DNA from: Bog-159 sp049511415
GTDB lineage: Bacteria; Acidobacteriota; Terriglobia; Bryobacterales; Bryobacteraceae
Length of the DNA stretch: 64,000 bases
Direction of reading: 5' to 3'
Assembly (NCBI GenBank): GCA_049511415.1
Contig: JBEKYC010000029.1
Coordinates: 1-64,000, forward strand
Under the pieces are notes generated by a model. It was not told where the DNA came from. It worked only from the letters and a program-made list of their open reading frames with translations, and did not search any database. Below are positions 8,454-16,425 of the stretch, piece by piece; position 1 is the stretch's first letter, and every line of letters starts with the position of its first letter. The position numbers and the translations under genes were made by a program.

Positions 8454-9008
8454 ATGGCGACGTTAAAAGTCAATCTTTCGGCCGTTGGCAACGCCTGCGA
8501 CCAGGATCCCACTCCAGCAGGTCATTTCCCAGGTCCTGGATGGTATGTGTTTCTCGCGGACTGTCACGGCAACCCCATCGTACGGGCCGGCAAGGAATAC
8601 GGCCCTTTCCCTGTCGACCACGGCTACGTCGAAATCCCCGATGTGCCGCCGGGACGGTATCTCGTGTTTGCGATCGTCAACCCGGTCGCAGTCGGGGTGC
8701 CTGTCCCAGGCGGTGAGATCCTCTTTCAATCCAACTTCGTCAGTCACTTCGCGATTGTCGACGTGTGCTGCGGATGCCACGATTACTGCGTGAAGCTGTA
8801 CAACTCCGGATGGCACTATTGCATCCGGGTCATCGTGTACTGGCTGACCATTCTGGCGGCACAGCGCCAGATCGCACCCGATGTCGGGAAGAGCGCCGTC
8901 AGTGCGCTGACTAAAGCTCTCCAGACCGGCGAGACACTACCCGGCGATGCGGCCATCAATGACTTGATCGGCAAGCTCGTAGCTCAGTTCGGCGCTTCTC
9001 AAGACTGA
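8454..9008 (+). CDS. Hypothetical protein with a cysteine/histidine cluster
   Basis: A 184-aa protein of unknown function. The ATG at 8454 was chosen because GAGGAG at 8439-8444 is correctly spaced; the frame is open further upstream but has no better start. The first half looks like a beta-sandwich (GPGWYVFLADCHGNPIV, GYVEIPDVPPGRYLVFAIV), resembling a carboxypeptidase-regulatory or Ig-like fold. The middle holds the cluster VDVCCGCHDYCVKLY with a later HYC, which could bind metal or form disulphides. There is no clear signal peptide. It converges with the broken CHAT gene; an association with the sigma/CHAT operon is possible but unproven. Confidence 0.6.
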   Translation: MATLKVNLSAVGNACDQDPTPAGHFPGPGWYVFLADCHGNPIVRAGKEYGPFPVDHGYVEIPDVPPGRYLVFAIVNPVAVGVPVPGGEILFQSNFVSHFAIVDVCCGCHDYCVKLYNSGWHYCIRVIVYWLTILAAQRQIAPDVGKSAVSALTKALQTGETLPGDAAINDLIGKLVAQFGASQD

Positions 9009-9063
9009 GGCATGCCATAAGGGGGGAGGGCCAGGTTGCCTGCGTCCTCCTCCAACTTGCCAT

Positions 9064-9807
9064 CTAGCGAATGTAGATCTGGAGCGGCCCCCAATAATAA
9101 GGCTTCCGGAAAGCATTCTCCGCGCGAACCATTGCCAGCTTGGCGACGCGCAGGGCATCCACCGGGGTTTGGCCGGCTTGCATGGCACGGTAAAATCGAT
9201 CCATCATATCCGGCGTGGAACGGTCCGTCACGTCCCAAAGACCGGCTACCACGTGGTGCGCGCCGGCTTTCAGGAATGCCCAGGCGAAACCCACCAGGCC
9301 TTCGCCCGAGTAAACCCGCGACCCGGCGCCGCGGCAAGCCGAGATGGTCACCAGATCGGCGCTGAGAGGAATATCGATCACGTCGCGCGCGTAGAGTTTG
9401 AAGGCTCCGTCTTGCGGGGAGAGAATGATGGCGGAGTCCAGCGGACTCTTTGGGTTGGCTTCGCCGTGCGCGCTGAAATGAATGATCGAAAACTGGCGCG
9501 GATTGGCGTGGCGATAGAAGGACGGTGTGGCCCTGGCTTCCGTCGCGGGCGTTATCTTGCACGATGCCAGATTCGCCTCAACCCGGGCGATTTCCAGCGG
9601 AGCATAAGTGAGACGGGGGTAGTCGACGCCCGCCGCGAGGGCGTCACCGATGACAAGGGCGGAATCGTGGCGCTTGGCTTTGGGCGGCGGAGCGGCTGTG
9701 GCGATCGCCAGCGATGGCGCTACGGCCAGCGTCGCGTCTTCGATCCAGTAACGCGGTGCGGCGCCCGCAACCGGCAGCGTCTCGAAATTGACGTAATGCA
9801 ACGCGCC
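9064..9807 (-). pseudogene. 3' part of TPR-CHAT protease gene, cut off by transposon
   Basis: This is the C-terminal CHAT (caspase HetF associated with TPRs) peptidase domain of the gene whose 5' part is at 14632-16425. The frame reads GALHYVNFETLPVAG, then the catalytic His in HFSAHGEANP (near 9461-9481) and the catalytic Cys in TISACRGAGS (near 9331-9345), then GLVGFAWAFLKAGAHHVVAGLW, which are the CHAT hallmarks. The Cys/His dyad is intact. The fragment has no start of its own after the transposon inserted between codons of the VPDGALHY strand, so it should be silent unless transcribed and initiated from the element. Stop is TAG at 9064. Confidence 0.93.
9802..9807. repeat. 6-bp target site duplication, left copy
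   Basis: CGCGCC directly abuts the transposon's left TGTCAC end. The same six bases follow the right end at 14632-14637. Deleting the element plus one copy restores the CHAT reading frame, which confirms the duplication. Tn552-type elements are known to make 6-7 bp duplications. Confidence 0.9.
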
Positions 9808-9857
9808 TGTCACTTTGCAAATTATCTGGTGTAAAACTTTGCGCGCTATTTGGCGTA
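9808..9857 (+). repeat. Left terminal inverted repeat with two 24-bp-spaced transposase-site repeats
   Basis: The end starts TGTC and then carries two direct copies of the pattern ACTTTGC-(A/T-rich)-TGG(T/C)GTA, the first at 9812 and the second at 9836, a 24-bp spacing. The right end has the same arrangement. Repeated sites within each end are how TniA/TnsB-type transposases recognise their termini. The tniA start (9868) lies 10 bp inside. Confidence 0.92.
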
Positions 9858-9867
9858 CTCTTCGAGT

Positions 9868-11337
9868 ATGGACCAACTGGCGGGGTTCACGGAAGAGGCT
9901 CGAAAGCTCGCCCTTGACCGGTTCCGCCTGCTTCAACCTCATTTGGAGGATGACCGCCCATTGAAGGCGGTCGCGGCGGCGGCAGGAATCCCGTTCCGAA
10001 CCGCTCAACGCTGGGTGTCGTTGTATCGGCAGTTTGGCCTGACCGCCCTCGCGCGAAAGAGGCGAACAGACAACGGCGGGCACCGCGAGATGTCGGCCAA
10101 GCTCAAGGAGGCCATCGAAGGCCTCGCCCTACAAAAGCCGCCGATTCCAGTTGCAGCGATCTGCCGTCAAGTCAGGCGGCTGGCAAAAGATTTGGGAGAG
10201 GAGCCGCCGACCTACTGGCTCGTGTATCGCATCGTTGCCGCGTTGCCCGCCGACCTGGTCACGCTCGCCCATGACGGGACGAAGGCGTACAGCAACGCAT
10301 TCGAGCTGGTGCACCGGCGAGAGGCGGATGGGCCGAACGCGATCTGGCAAGCCGACCACACCCCACTCGACATTCTGCTGATCCGTCCGGACGGCGAGGT
10401 TGCCAAGCCTTGGCTCACCACCGTGATGGACGATTACAGCCGCGCCGTGGCTGGGTACTTCCTCTCGTTCGAAGACCCATCCGCGCTGAACACATCTCTG
10501 GCGCTGCGTCAGGCGATCTGGCCCAAAGAGGACTCACGCTGGATCGTGTGCGGCATCCCCGACGTTCTCTACACCGATAACGGAAGCGACTTCACGTCCC
10601 AACATCTGGAACAGGTGGGCGCGGACTTGAAGATCCGGCTGGTATTCTCCATTCCCGGCAAGCCCAGGGGCCGAGGCCGCATCGAACGCTTCTTCTCGAC
10701 CGTGAACGAGATGTTCCTATGCGAGTTGGACGGCTACGCTCCGGCTGGCGGCGTTGTGCGCGGAAAGGCAACGCTGACGCTGGCAGAGTTCGACACGAGG
10801 TTCCGCGCCTTCCTGCTGGACGTATACCACCGCCGCGAAAATGCGGAAACGAAGACGCCGCCCGTAGAACGCTGGGAGGCCAATGCTTTCCTGCCGCGGA
10901 TGCCGGACTCGCTGGAGCAACTGGACCTACTGCTGATCCAGGTGGCCAAGGCACGCCAGGTCCGGGCCGATGGGATTCACTTCCAAAGCCTCCGCTACAT
11001 CTCAACAACGTTGGCGGCATACGTCGGAGAAACGGTCACCCTACGGATTGACCCGAGGGACATGGCGGAAATCCGCGTCTTCCACGAACACAAGTTTTTG
11101 TGCCGCGCCGTCTGTGCTGAAATCGCGGGTGAGACCGTCCCGCTCCGGGAAATTCTCCGCGCCCGAAACCGGCAACGGCGGGAACTGCGCGGCGTCCTTC
11201 GAGATCGTCAAGCCGCCGTAAACACGCTGCTTGACCTGAAGCGTGGAGAAATCACGGAGAAGAACGATGGGCCACCAGCAGACAAACCAGCAACAAAACA
11301 ACCTCAGCCCGCTCTCAAGCGCTACCGAAACGAGTAG
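9868..11337 (+). CDS. tniA: TniA-like DDE transposase
   Basis: A 489-aa Mu/Tn552-type transposase that cuts and joins the transposon ends. The N-terminus is a helix-turn-helix (DRPLKAVAAAAGIPFRTAQR) for end binding. The catalytic core has Asp in QADHTPLDI, Asp in VLYTDNGSDF and Glu in GRGRIERFF, the DDE triad with Tn552/TnsB-like spacing. A C-terminal beta-barrel (LRYISTTLAAYVGETV, VTLRIDPRDMAEIRVF) follows. The ATG at 9868 is preferred over an in-frame TTG at 9850, which falls inside the terminal repeat. Its last 71 bp overlap the tniB start, so translation of the two is probably coupled. Confidence 0.93.
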   Translation: MDQLAGFTEEARKLALDRFRLLQPHLEDDRPLKAVAAAAGIPFRTAQRWVSLYRQFGLTALARKRRTDNGGHREMSAKLKEAIEGLALQKPPIPVAAICRQVRRLAKDLGEEPPTYWLVYRIVAALPADLVTLAHDGTKAYSNAFELVHRREADGPNAIWQADHTPLDILLIRPDGEVAKPWLTTVMDDYSRAVAGYFLSFEDPSALNTSLALRQAIWPKEDSRWIVCGIPDVLYTDNGSDFTSQHLEQVGADLKIRLVFSIPGKPRGRGRIERFFSTVNEMFLCELDGYAPAGGVVRGKATLTLAEFDTRFRAFLLDVYHRRENAETKTPPVERWEANAFLPRMPDSLEQLDLLLIQVAKARQVRADGIHFQSLRYISTTLAAYVGETVTLRIDPRDMAEIRVFHEHKFLCRAVCAEIAGETVPLREILRARNRQRRELRGVLRDRQAAVNTLLDLKRGEITEKNDGPPADKPATKQPQPALKRYRNE

Positions 11338-12262
11338 CAACCACCAACCGGACATGGTGGAAACCCTTGAACACCGGCGGTTCGCCGAGTTCTGCGATGC
11401 TTGCAAGCGGTATCGCTACATAGGCCTATGTTACGGTTCTCCGGGCGTCGGCAAGACGCTCTCGGCTCGCCATTATGCGAATTGGGACAACGTACAGGCG
11501 TATTGGAGACACCCGTGTCAGGCTAGGGCGCTCCTTAAGAAGGTAAGCAAGGGCACTGTGGTCTTCTACACTTCCCCGGTGATTAGCTCGCCCGGCCATC
11601 TTGAGCGTGAGATCACGAGAACGCGCGGCCTGTTGCACAATGCCGTGATCGAACGAGCACGGAGGTACGAAGAGGCGCGAATGATGCGGCTCCTGCATCG
11701 CGCTGAAAAACTGCGCGACCCCAAGAGGAACCCCGAGGGTTATCGAAGTGCGGAAGCGTTTCAGGTGGAGGATGCTTTCTACGAGCAACGGAATCGCGCG
11801 ATACGAGCGTCGAGCAATTCGCCTGACCCCACTGGTCTGCTCGTAATCGACGAAGCCGACCGGCTCAGAATGGCCGGCCTGGAACAAGTGCGAAATATGT
11901 TCGACCACGGGGGCATCGGTTTGGTTCTAATCGGGATGCCAGGCATCGAAAAGCGCCTGGCTCGTTACCCGCAGTTCTATTCCCGCATCGGCTTCGTCCA
12001 CGAGTTTCGGCCGCTGGCTACAACAGAGATTCGTCAACTGCTGCTGGATCGGCGCTGGACGCCCCCCGGCGTGCGCCTTCCTCAGCAGCCCTTGGACCCA
12101 GAAACGGTCGCAACGATCATCCGGATGACGGGCGGCAACTTCCGCTTGTTGAACCGTCTCCTCACCCAGATGGAGCGCATTCTCGAAATCAACGCGCTGC
12201 AAGAAGTGACCAAAGCAGTCGTGGAGGCCGCTCGGGAGAGCTTGGTCATTGGGCAGGTCTAG
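11267..12262 (+). CDS. tniB: TniB-like AAA+ ATPase, transposition regulator
   Basis: A 331-aa ATPase that in Tn552/Tn5053/Tn7 relatives selects target DNA and activates the transposase. Walker A is GSPGVGKT and Walker B is LLVIDEADRL, followed by sensor-like LIGMPG and a winged-helix-type C-terminal region (EIRQLLLDRRW, GGNFRLLNRLL). The ATG at 11267 has GGAG at 11256-11259 and lies within the end of tniA; an alternative ATG is at 11354. A long helical insertion (about residues 110-175) separates the Walker motifs. Immediately downstream lies the cargo gene rather than tniQ, as expected for Tn552 types. Confidence 0.9.
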   Translation: MGHQQTNQQQNNLSPLSSATETSSNHQPDMVETLEHRRFAEFCDACKRYRYIGLCYGSPGVGKTLSARHYANWDNVQAYWRHPCQARALLKKVSKGTVVFYTSPVISSPGHLEREITRTRGLLHNAVIERARRYEEARMMRLLHRAEKLRDPKRNPEGYRSAEAFQVEDAFYEQRNRAIRASSNSPDPTGLLVIDEADRLRMAGLEQVRNMFDHGGIGLVLIGMPGIEKRLARYPQFYSRIGFVHEFRPLATTEIRQLLLDRRWTPPGVRLPQQPLDPETVATIIRMTGGNFRLLNRLLTQMERILEINALQEVTKAVVEAARESLVIGQV

Positions 12263-12370
12263 AGCTGTGCATTTCCAGGCTGCGACCCGAGCCCACAATC
12301 CGTTCGAGTGTGAGATAATTCACGGTGACGCGGCGCGAAGACCGCCCATGCATAGGAAGGGAGCGTATCG

Positions 12371-13873
12371 ATGAATCGAATTTTGGACGAGTTGGGCAAA
12401 CTGGAGCGGGAGAAGCGAGCGTGCGCTGCCCTTGTCCTGTTGGCCACTACAACGGCCGTTCTTTCAGGCCAAACATTTGCCCCGGTGTACAATTTCTGCG
12501 CTCAAAGTGGGTGCCCAGACGGCGACCAGCCGCAGACCGCCCTAGTCCAGGGTTTCGACGGCAATCTTTACGGGACGACTGGCTCCGGGGGATTCAATGG
12601 CCCTTGGGGCACAGTCTTCAAAATTACGACGAGCGGCGCGTTAACAACGCTGTACAGTTTTTGTGCGAAGGCTAATTGTACCGACGGCACAAACCCCTAC
12701 GCGGGTTTGGTTCTAGCCACGAACGGTGACTTTTATGGCACGACATATTCGGGGGGGGCCAGCAACTTTGGAACAGTGTTCCGGATAACGCCAGGCGGCA
12801 GGCTCACAACGCTATATAGCTTTTGCGCTCAAAGCGGATGCCCGGACGGGTCAAACCCGTATGCTGGGCTGATCCAGGCAACAAATGGGGACTTCTACGG
12901 CACAACATACTCCGGCGGAGCCTACGGTTACGGCGCGGTATTCCGCATCACCCCAAGCGGCAAGCTGACAACACTATATAGCTTTTGCGCTCAAAGCGGA
13001 TGCCCGGACGGGTCAAACCCGTACGCTTCGCTAGTCCAGGCGACCAACGGTGACCTTTATGGGACAACGCTCTACGGCGGGGACGGAGCTGGCACGGTTT
13101 ATAAAATGACCCTTGGGGGCACAATGACGGCGCCGCTTTACATCTTCAGTTATGGCGCAAACCCTGAGTTTCCGCTAATACAGGCCACTAATGGTCAGTT
13201 GTACGGAACAACGAATGATGGCGGGTCGGGTGCCTGTCCTTTGCGGTGTGGAACGGTTTTCGAGATGGCCCCTAAGGGTGCTTTGACAACGGTTCTAAGC
13301 TTTGGGATCACCTCGGGGGACACCGGGGCTTACCCGGATGGGCTAGTGCAGGCCACCGATGGGTACCTGTATGGCACGGATTACTACGGCGGCGCCAATG
13401 GGTATGGCGTCATCTTTAAAATGACCCTAGGTGGAGGACTGACCACTCTATACGACTTCTGCCCACCTGGAGGCCCCTCTTATTGCCCCGGCGGTGCCTA
13501 CACCGACGGCGCCCTGGTCCAGCACACGAACGGCACGCTGTATGGGGCGACTTATGGAGGTGGAATCGCTGGGACCTGCACCGGTGCCGGCGCCGAAGGA
13601 TGCGGCACGATCTTCAGCATGTCTGTGGGCTTGGGCCCGTTCGTTAAAACGCTTCCCACGTCCGGTAAAGTGGGTGCGGACGTCACGATCCTGGGAACTG
13701 GCCTGAGCGGTGCCACCTCGGTTACATTCCACGGAACCGCGTCGTCGTTCACGGTCAACGCTACGGGCACATCTATCTCGACCACCGTACCTGCCGGCGC
13801 GACCACTGGCCCGGTCCAGGTTGTAACTCCCGGCGGCACGCTTTCAAGCAACGTGACTTTCAGGGTGCCGTGA
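12371..13873 (+). CDS. Transposon cargo: secreted TIGR03803 repeat protein with C-terminal IPT/TIG domain
   Basis: A 500-aa protein with an N-terminal hydrophobic export segment (ACAALVLLATTTAVLSGQ) and about seven repeats of the 'Gloeo_Verruco' (TIGR03803) type. Each contains LVQATNG-L/F-YGTT-x-GG followed by GTVFKMT and G-LTTLYSF; they probably form beta-propeller blades. The C-terminus (GPFVKTLPTSGKVGADVTIL onward) is an IPT/TIG immunoglobulin-like domain. The unit length is about 54 residues. A perfect 50-bp duplication (12812-12861 and 12974-13023) shows recent internal expansion. It is unusual cargo for a Tn552-like element. A decayed relative lies outside at 18918-19130. Biological role unknown; cell-surface or secreted binding is likely. 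Confidence 0.85.
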   Translation: MNRILDELGKLEREKRACAALVLLATTTAVLSGQTFAPVYNFCAQSGCPDGDQPQTALVQGFDGNLYGTTGSGGFNGPWGTVFKITTSGALTTLYSFCAKANCTDGTNPYAGLVLATNGDFYGTTYSGGASNFGTVFRITPGGRLTTLYSFCAQSGCPDGSNPYAGLIQATNGDFYGTTYSGGAYGYGAVFRITPSGKLTTLYSFCAQSGCPDGSNPYASLVQATNGDLYGTTLYGGDGAGTVYKMTLGGTMTAPLYIFSYGANPEFPLIQATNGQLYGTTNDGGSGACPLRCGTVFEMAPKGALTTVLSFGITSGDTGAYPDGLVQATDGYLYGTDYYGGANGYGVIFKMTLGGGLTTLYDFCPPGGPSYCPGGAYTDGALVQHTNGTLYGATYGGGIAGTCTGAGAEGCGTIFSMSVGLGPFVKTLPTSGKVGADVTILGTGLSGATSVTFHGTASSFTVNATGTSISTTVPAGATTGPVQVVTPGGTLSSNVTFRVP

Positions 13874-13883
13874 TAAGAGCCCC

Positions 13884-13897
13884 GCCCGCTGGCGGGC
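13884..13897 (+). terminator. Possible hairpin after cargo gene
   Basis: GCCCGC-TG-GCGGGC forms a perfect six-pair stem 10 bp after the cargo stop codon. It has no T-run, so Rho-independent termination is uncertain. Confidence 0.3.
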
Positions 13898-13980
13898 CGA
13901 CGACGTGTGGTCGGGTGCTGGCGATGCGAAAACGAACGTTTTTGCAACGAATCCCACAAACCCGTTTTCTGTGGATTACA

Positions 13981-14036
13981 GCATTGCAAAAAGGTATTGC
14001 TTAATATAAACTAATGGCAATAGATTATTGCAATGC
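13981..14036. promoter_or_regulatory. Probable res recombination site of the resolvase
   Basis: Directly upstream of the resolvase an AT-rich stretch holds nested inverted repeats: GCATTGCAA at 13981-13989 with TTGCAATGC at 14028-14036, and inside it TATTGC at 13995-14000 with GCAATA at 14017-14022. The inner dyad spans 28 bp with an AT-rich centre, the same size as the crossover site I of Tn3/gamma-delta resolvases. The start codon at 14033 lies in the outer arm, so resolvase binding would also repress its own gene. Confidence 0.65.
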
Positions 14037-14593
14037 TCATAGGCTATGCCCGAGTCTCAACCAACGATCAGGAGACCGCCACGCAAGTGGCGGCTTTGAA
14101 GGCGGCCGGATGCGAGCGCATTTATCGTGAGAAGGCCTCCGGCGGCCGATGGGACCGGCCAGAACTCCACCGGCTCCTCGATCAACTCCGCAAAGGGGAC
14201 GTGCTCGTAGTATGGAAACTCGACCGATTGTCTCGCTCCCTCCGCGACGTGCTCACCATCATGGAGCGGCTCGGCGATTCCGGTGCGGGATTCCGCAGCC
14301 TGACCGAAGCGATCGACACGACCACGCCGGCGGGAAGAATGATGATGCAGATGGTCGGGGCATTCGCTGAATTCGAAAGGGCCATGCTGCGGGAGCGCAC
14401 GAAGGCGGGTCTGGATTCTGCGCGCCGGGAAGGACGCATTGGCGGACGCCGCCCTAAGCTGACGCCTCAACAACAGTCGGAGATCCGGAAGATGGTTTCA
14501 AAAGGCAGCAAGTCGGCAGCCGACGCCGCCCGCTTATTCAAGGTCCACCCCGCTACCGTCTCGCGGCTGCTGGCGCAGGCTTACGCCAAATAG
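14033..14593 (+). CDS. Serine resolvase (Tn3/Tn552 type)
   Basis: A 186-aa site-specific recombinase that resolves cointegrates formed in replicative transposition. The catalytic Ser is in MLIGYARVSTNDQ, conserved arginines follow in VVWKLDRLSRSLRD, and the E-helix region GRMMMQMVGAFAEFER is typical. The C-terminus is a helix-turn-helix (SAADAARLFKVHPATVSRLL). Its length is normal for the family. The last codons and the stop lie inside the right terminal repeat. A res-like site overlaps its start. Confidence 0.95.
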   Translation: MLIGYARVSTNDQETATQVAALKAAGCERIYREKASGGRWDRPELHRLLDQLRKGDVLVVWKLDRLSRSLRDVLTIMERLGDSGAGFRSLTEAIDTTTPAGRMMMQMVGAFAEFERAMLRERTKAGLDSARREGRIGGRRPKLTPQQQSEIRKMVSKGSKSAADAARLFKVHPATVSRLLAQAYAK

Positions 14594-14631
14594 CGTGCAA
14601 AGTTCTACGCCATTTAATTTGCAAAGTGACA
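14582..14631 (-). repeat. Right terminal inverted repeat of the transposon
   Basis: Read inward on the minus strand it matches the left end at 45 of 50 positions, with ACTTTGC copies 24 bp apart and TATTTGGCGTA at the inner edge. The resolvase stop codon (14591-14593) is within it. Confidence 0.92.
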
Positions 14632-14637
14632 CGCGCC
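14632..14637. repeat. 6-bp target site duplication, right copy
   Basis: CGCGCC follows the terminal ACA of the element and equals the six bases before the left end (9802-9807). Confidence 0.9.
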
Positions 14638-16425
14638 ATCCGGGACAATGACCACGTGCGCCTGTGCCGGGATGAGCGCTGCTACGGGACCAATCAGAGC
14701 CGCGGAAAGACGGTTCGCAGCGGCGCTCTGGGCGGCCATTAAATCCCAGCTTTTGATACCCTGCTGAAAGGCATCCACCAGTGACTCGATGCTCTGGGCA
14801 GGGCCCAGCGGAAAGTGCTGGATACCCGCCGGCGTGACCACCCAAACGTACGATTCAGCCGGCGCCAGCCAGTACGATAGGTAGATTCGACCCGAGCGGC
14901 GCGCCGCATCCCGCAGCGCGCGAGCGTTTGGCAGGTTAGCCGGCTTGGGCGCCGCCGCCCCGTTCAGGTGCGTGGTTTCAGTCAGTATGCGGGCGCGGCT
15001 GGACTCCACCACTTCCAGAGCCCGATCCGGATCGCCGCTCCGCATCAGATATTCCACATAGTCTTGGTAGAACCGTATCAGGGACGCCAGGAAGGTCAGC
15101 TCGTACTCATCCCGGGCCAGCCCTTCCTGATTCTTGTCGATAATCTGAATCGTCTTCTCAAAGTAAGTACGGGCCAACCGCGGGTTGCCGAGCTTCGCAT
15201 AGATCCTGGCTAATCCGGCGTTAGCCTCCCAAAGCACGGCCGCCTCGCCGACTTTGCTATCCAGCGCCTGCCGGTACAGCCGCGCTGCCTGATCGAACTG
15301 TTTGCGCCCGGCGGCGATGGTGGCGGCATTCAGGTTTGCGTACGCCTTTGTGGCCTGGCTTTCCGAGTATGCGGACTCATCGCGATTGGCCTTTTCGGCC
15401 GCATCCCAGTTCCCGATTCCAGCCAAAGCGCTGGCCAGACTGCCGGTCCATCTGCGGATGTCGTCTTTCGAGAGACCTTTCGGCTCCAGGGCCTTGCGGT
15501 AGTACTCGATCGCTTTGCCCGGATCGCCTTGCAGTTCCAGCGTACGGCCCATCTCGCCGTAAAGATTGGAACGCAATACGGGGGACTGGTTGCCCACCAG
15601 CCAGGTCAGCGCCTCCTGGCGCGCCTGGATAGCCCGATCGTAGTCGCCCAGGTTGGTGTAGCAGACGGCCTGATTGCTGTACGCGATGCCGACGGTCTGA
15701 GGCGCGGGCACGCGTTTGCCCGACTCCAGCGCCTGTTCAAAGAGCGCCATGGCCTCGTCGTAACGCTCGCGCTTGAGGGAGTTCAAGGCCAAATTGTTAC
15801 AGGCCGCGGACAGGTTGTAGAGATCCTGCTGCTCCAGCGCGTGCTGTTTGGCCGCGATGAAGTATTCGCGCTCCTTCACCGTATTCCCAATCCGGTGTTG
15901 GACCGACCCTTCATAATTCTCCATTTCCGGCAGCAAATCGCGCTGGCCGGTCCGCACGGCTTCCTGGTAAGCGCCGTCCAATAGGTTGCGGCCGGCCAGG
16001 GCCTTGATTTTGTCGTCGGAAAAGTTGAAAAGAAAACCCTGCAACATACGGCGTCGCAGTTCGAGGGCGGAAAAGTCAGGACGGTTGGGAAAGTTCTGCG
16101 ATAGCAGCGCGGCCGCCTTGCTGTCCTCGGCTAACTGAATCAGGCTTTCGGCTTCCTGGAGGCGGCATTTTGCGCGGCATGGCGCATCCGCCCCGCAAAG
16201 CCCGGCAGCCTGCGCGGCCCGTGCGGACGCTTCCTTGTAGTCGCCGTTGCGGAACGCCGAAAGCGCGGACCCATAGGTCGCCGCCGGCGCCTCGCGGTTT
16301 CGATGACCGCAGGCGCAGAATAATAAAACGACGGTGAGGCGCCGCCAATCAGGTGCGCGGTGGTATGTACGTGCCGTTAGGGTCGGTCTCCCCGAATACT
16401 CCCTGGCCTTCGTTATCGCAGCCAA
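14632..16425 (-). pseudogene. 5' part of TPR-CHAT protease gene, truncated by transposon
   Basis: This part encodes a signal/anchor-like segment (RRLTVVLLFCACGHRN) followed by many TPR units such as YNLSAACNNLALNSLKRERY, GIAYSNQAVCYTNLGDYDRA, ARIYAKLGNPRLARTYF, then the CHAT lead-in (RIYLSYWLAPAESYVWVV, AHVVIVPDGA). The frame runs on into the transposon to a stop at 14614, adding a few foreign residues. Joined to 9801-9064 after removing the element and one duplication copy, it gives an uninterrupted 844-codon frame. The only start in frame is a TTG at 16425 that overlaps the upstream gene by 77 bp; the true start is uncertain. Without the CHAT domain the product could at most be a TPR scaffold. 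Confidence 0.92.

Larger units (their letters stand above)
9808..14631. mobile_element. Tn552-like transposon (tniA, tniB, cargo, resolvase), 4,824 bp
   Basis: A complete element bounded by 50-bp terminal inverted repeats (45 of 50 identical) that begin TGTCACTTTGCAAATTA, and flanked by a 6-bp CGCGCC duplication. It encodes a DDE transposase (TniA), an AAA ATPase (TniB), a secreted repeat protein as cargo, and a serine resolvase with an adjacent res-like site. This gene set without tniQ/tnsD and without Cas genes matches Tn552-type replicative transposons, with the resolvase resolving cointegrates. It sits inside the CHAT gene of the ECF-sigma operon. All genes look intact, so the insertion could be recent and the element active. 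Confidence 0.93.

Noticed and set aside
12780..13060. Regular DNA repeats that could suggest a CRISPR array
   Set aside because: The repeats keep one reading frame and encode TIGR03803 blades; spacing is a protein unit of 54 codons.
9808..14631. CRISPR-associated (CAST) or Tn7-like transposon
   Set aside because: TniA and TniB are present, but there is no TniQ/TnsD, no Cas12k or Cascade gene and no CRISPR array; a resolvase and 6-bp duplication fit Tn552.
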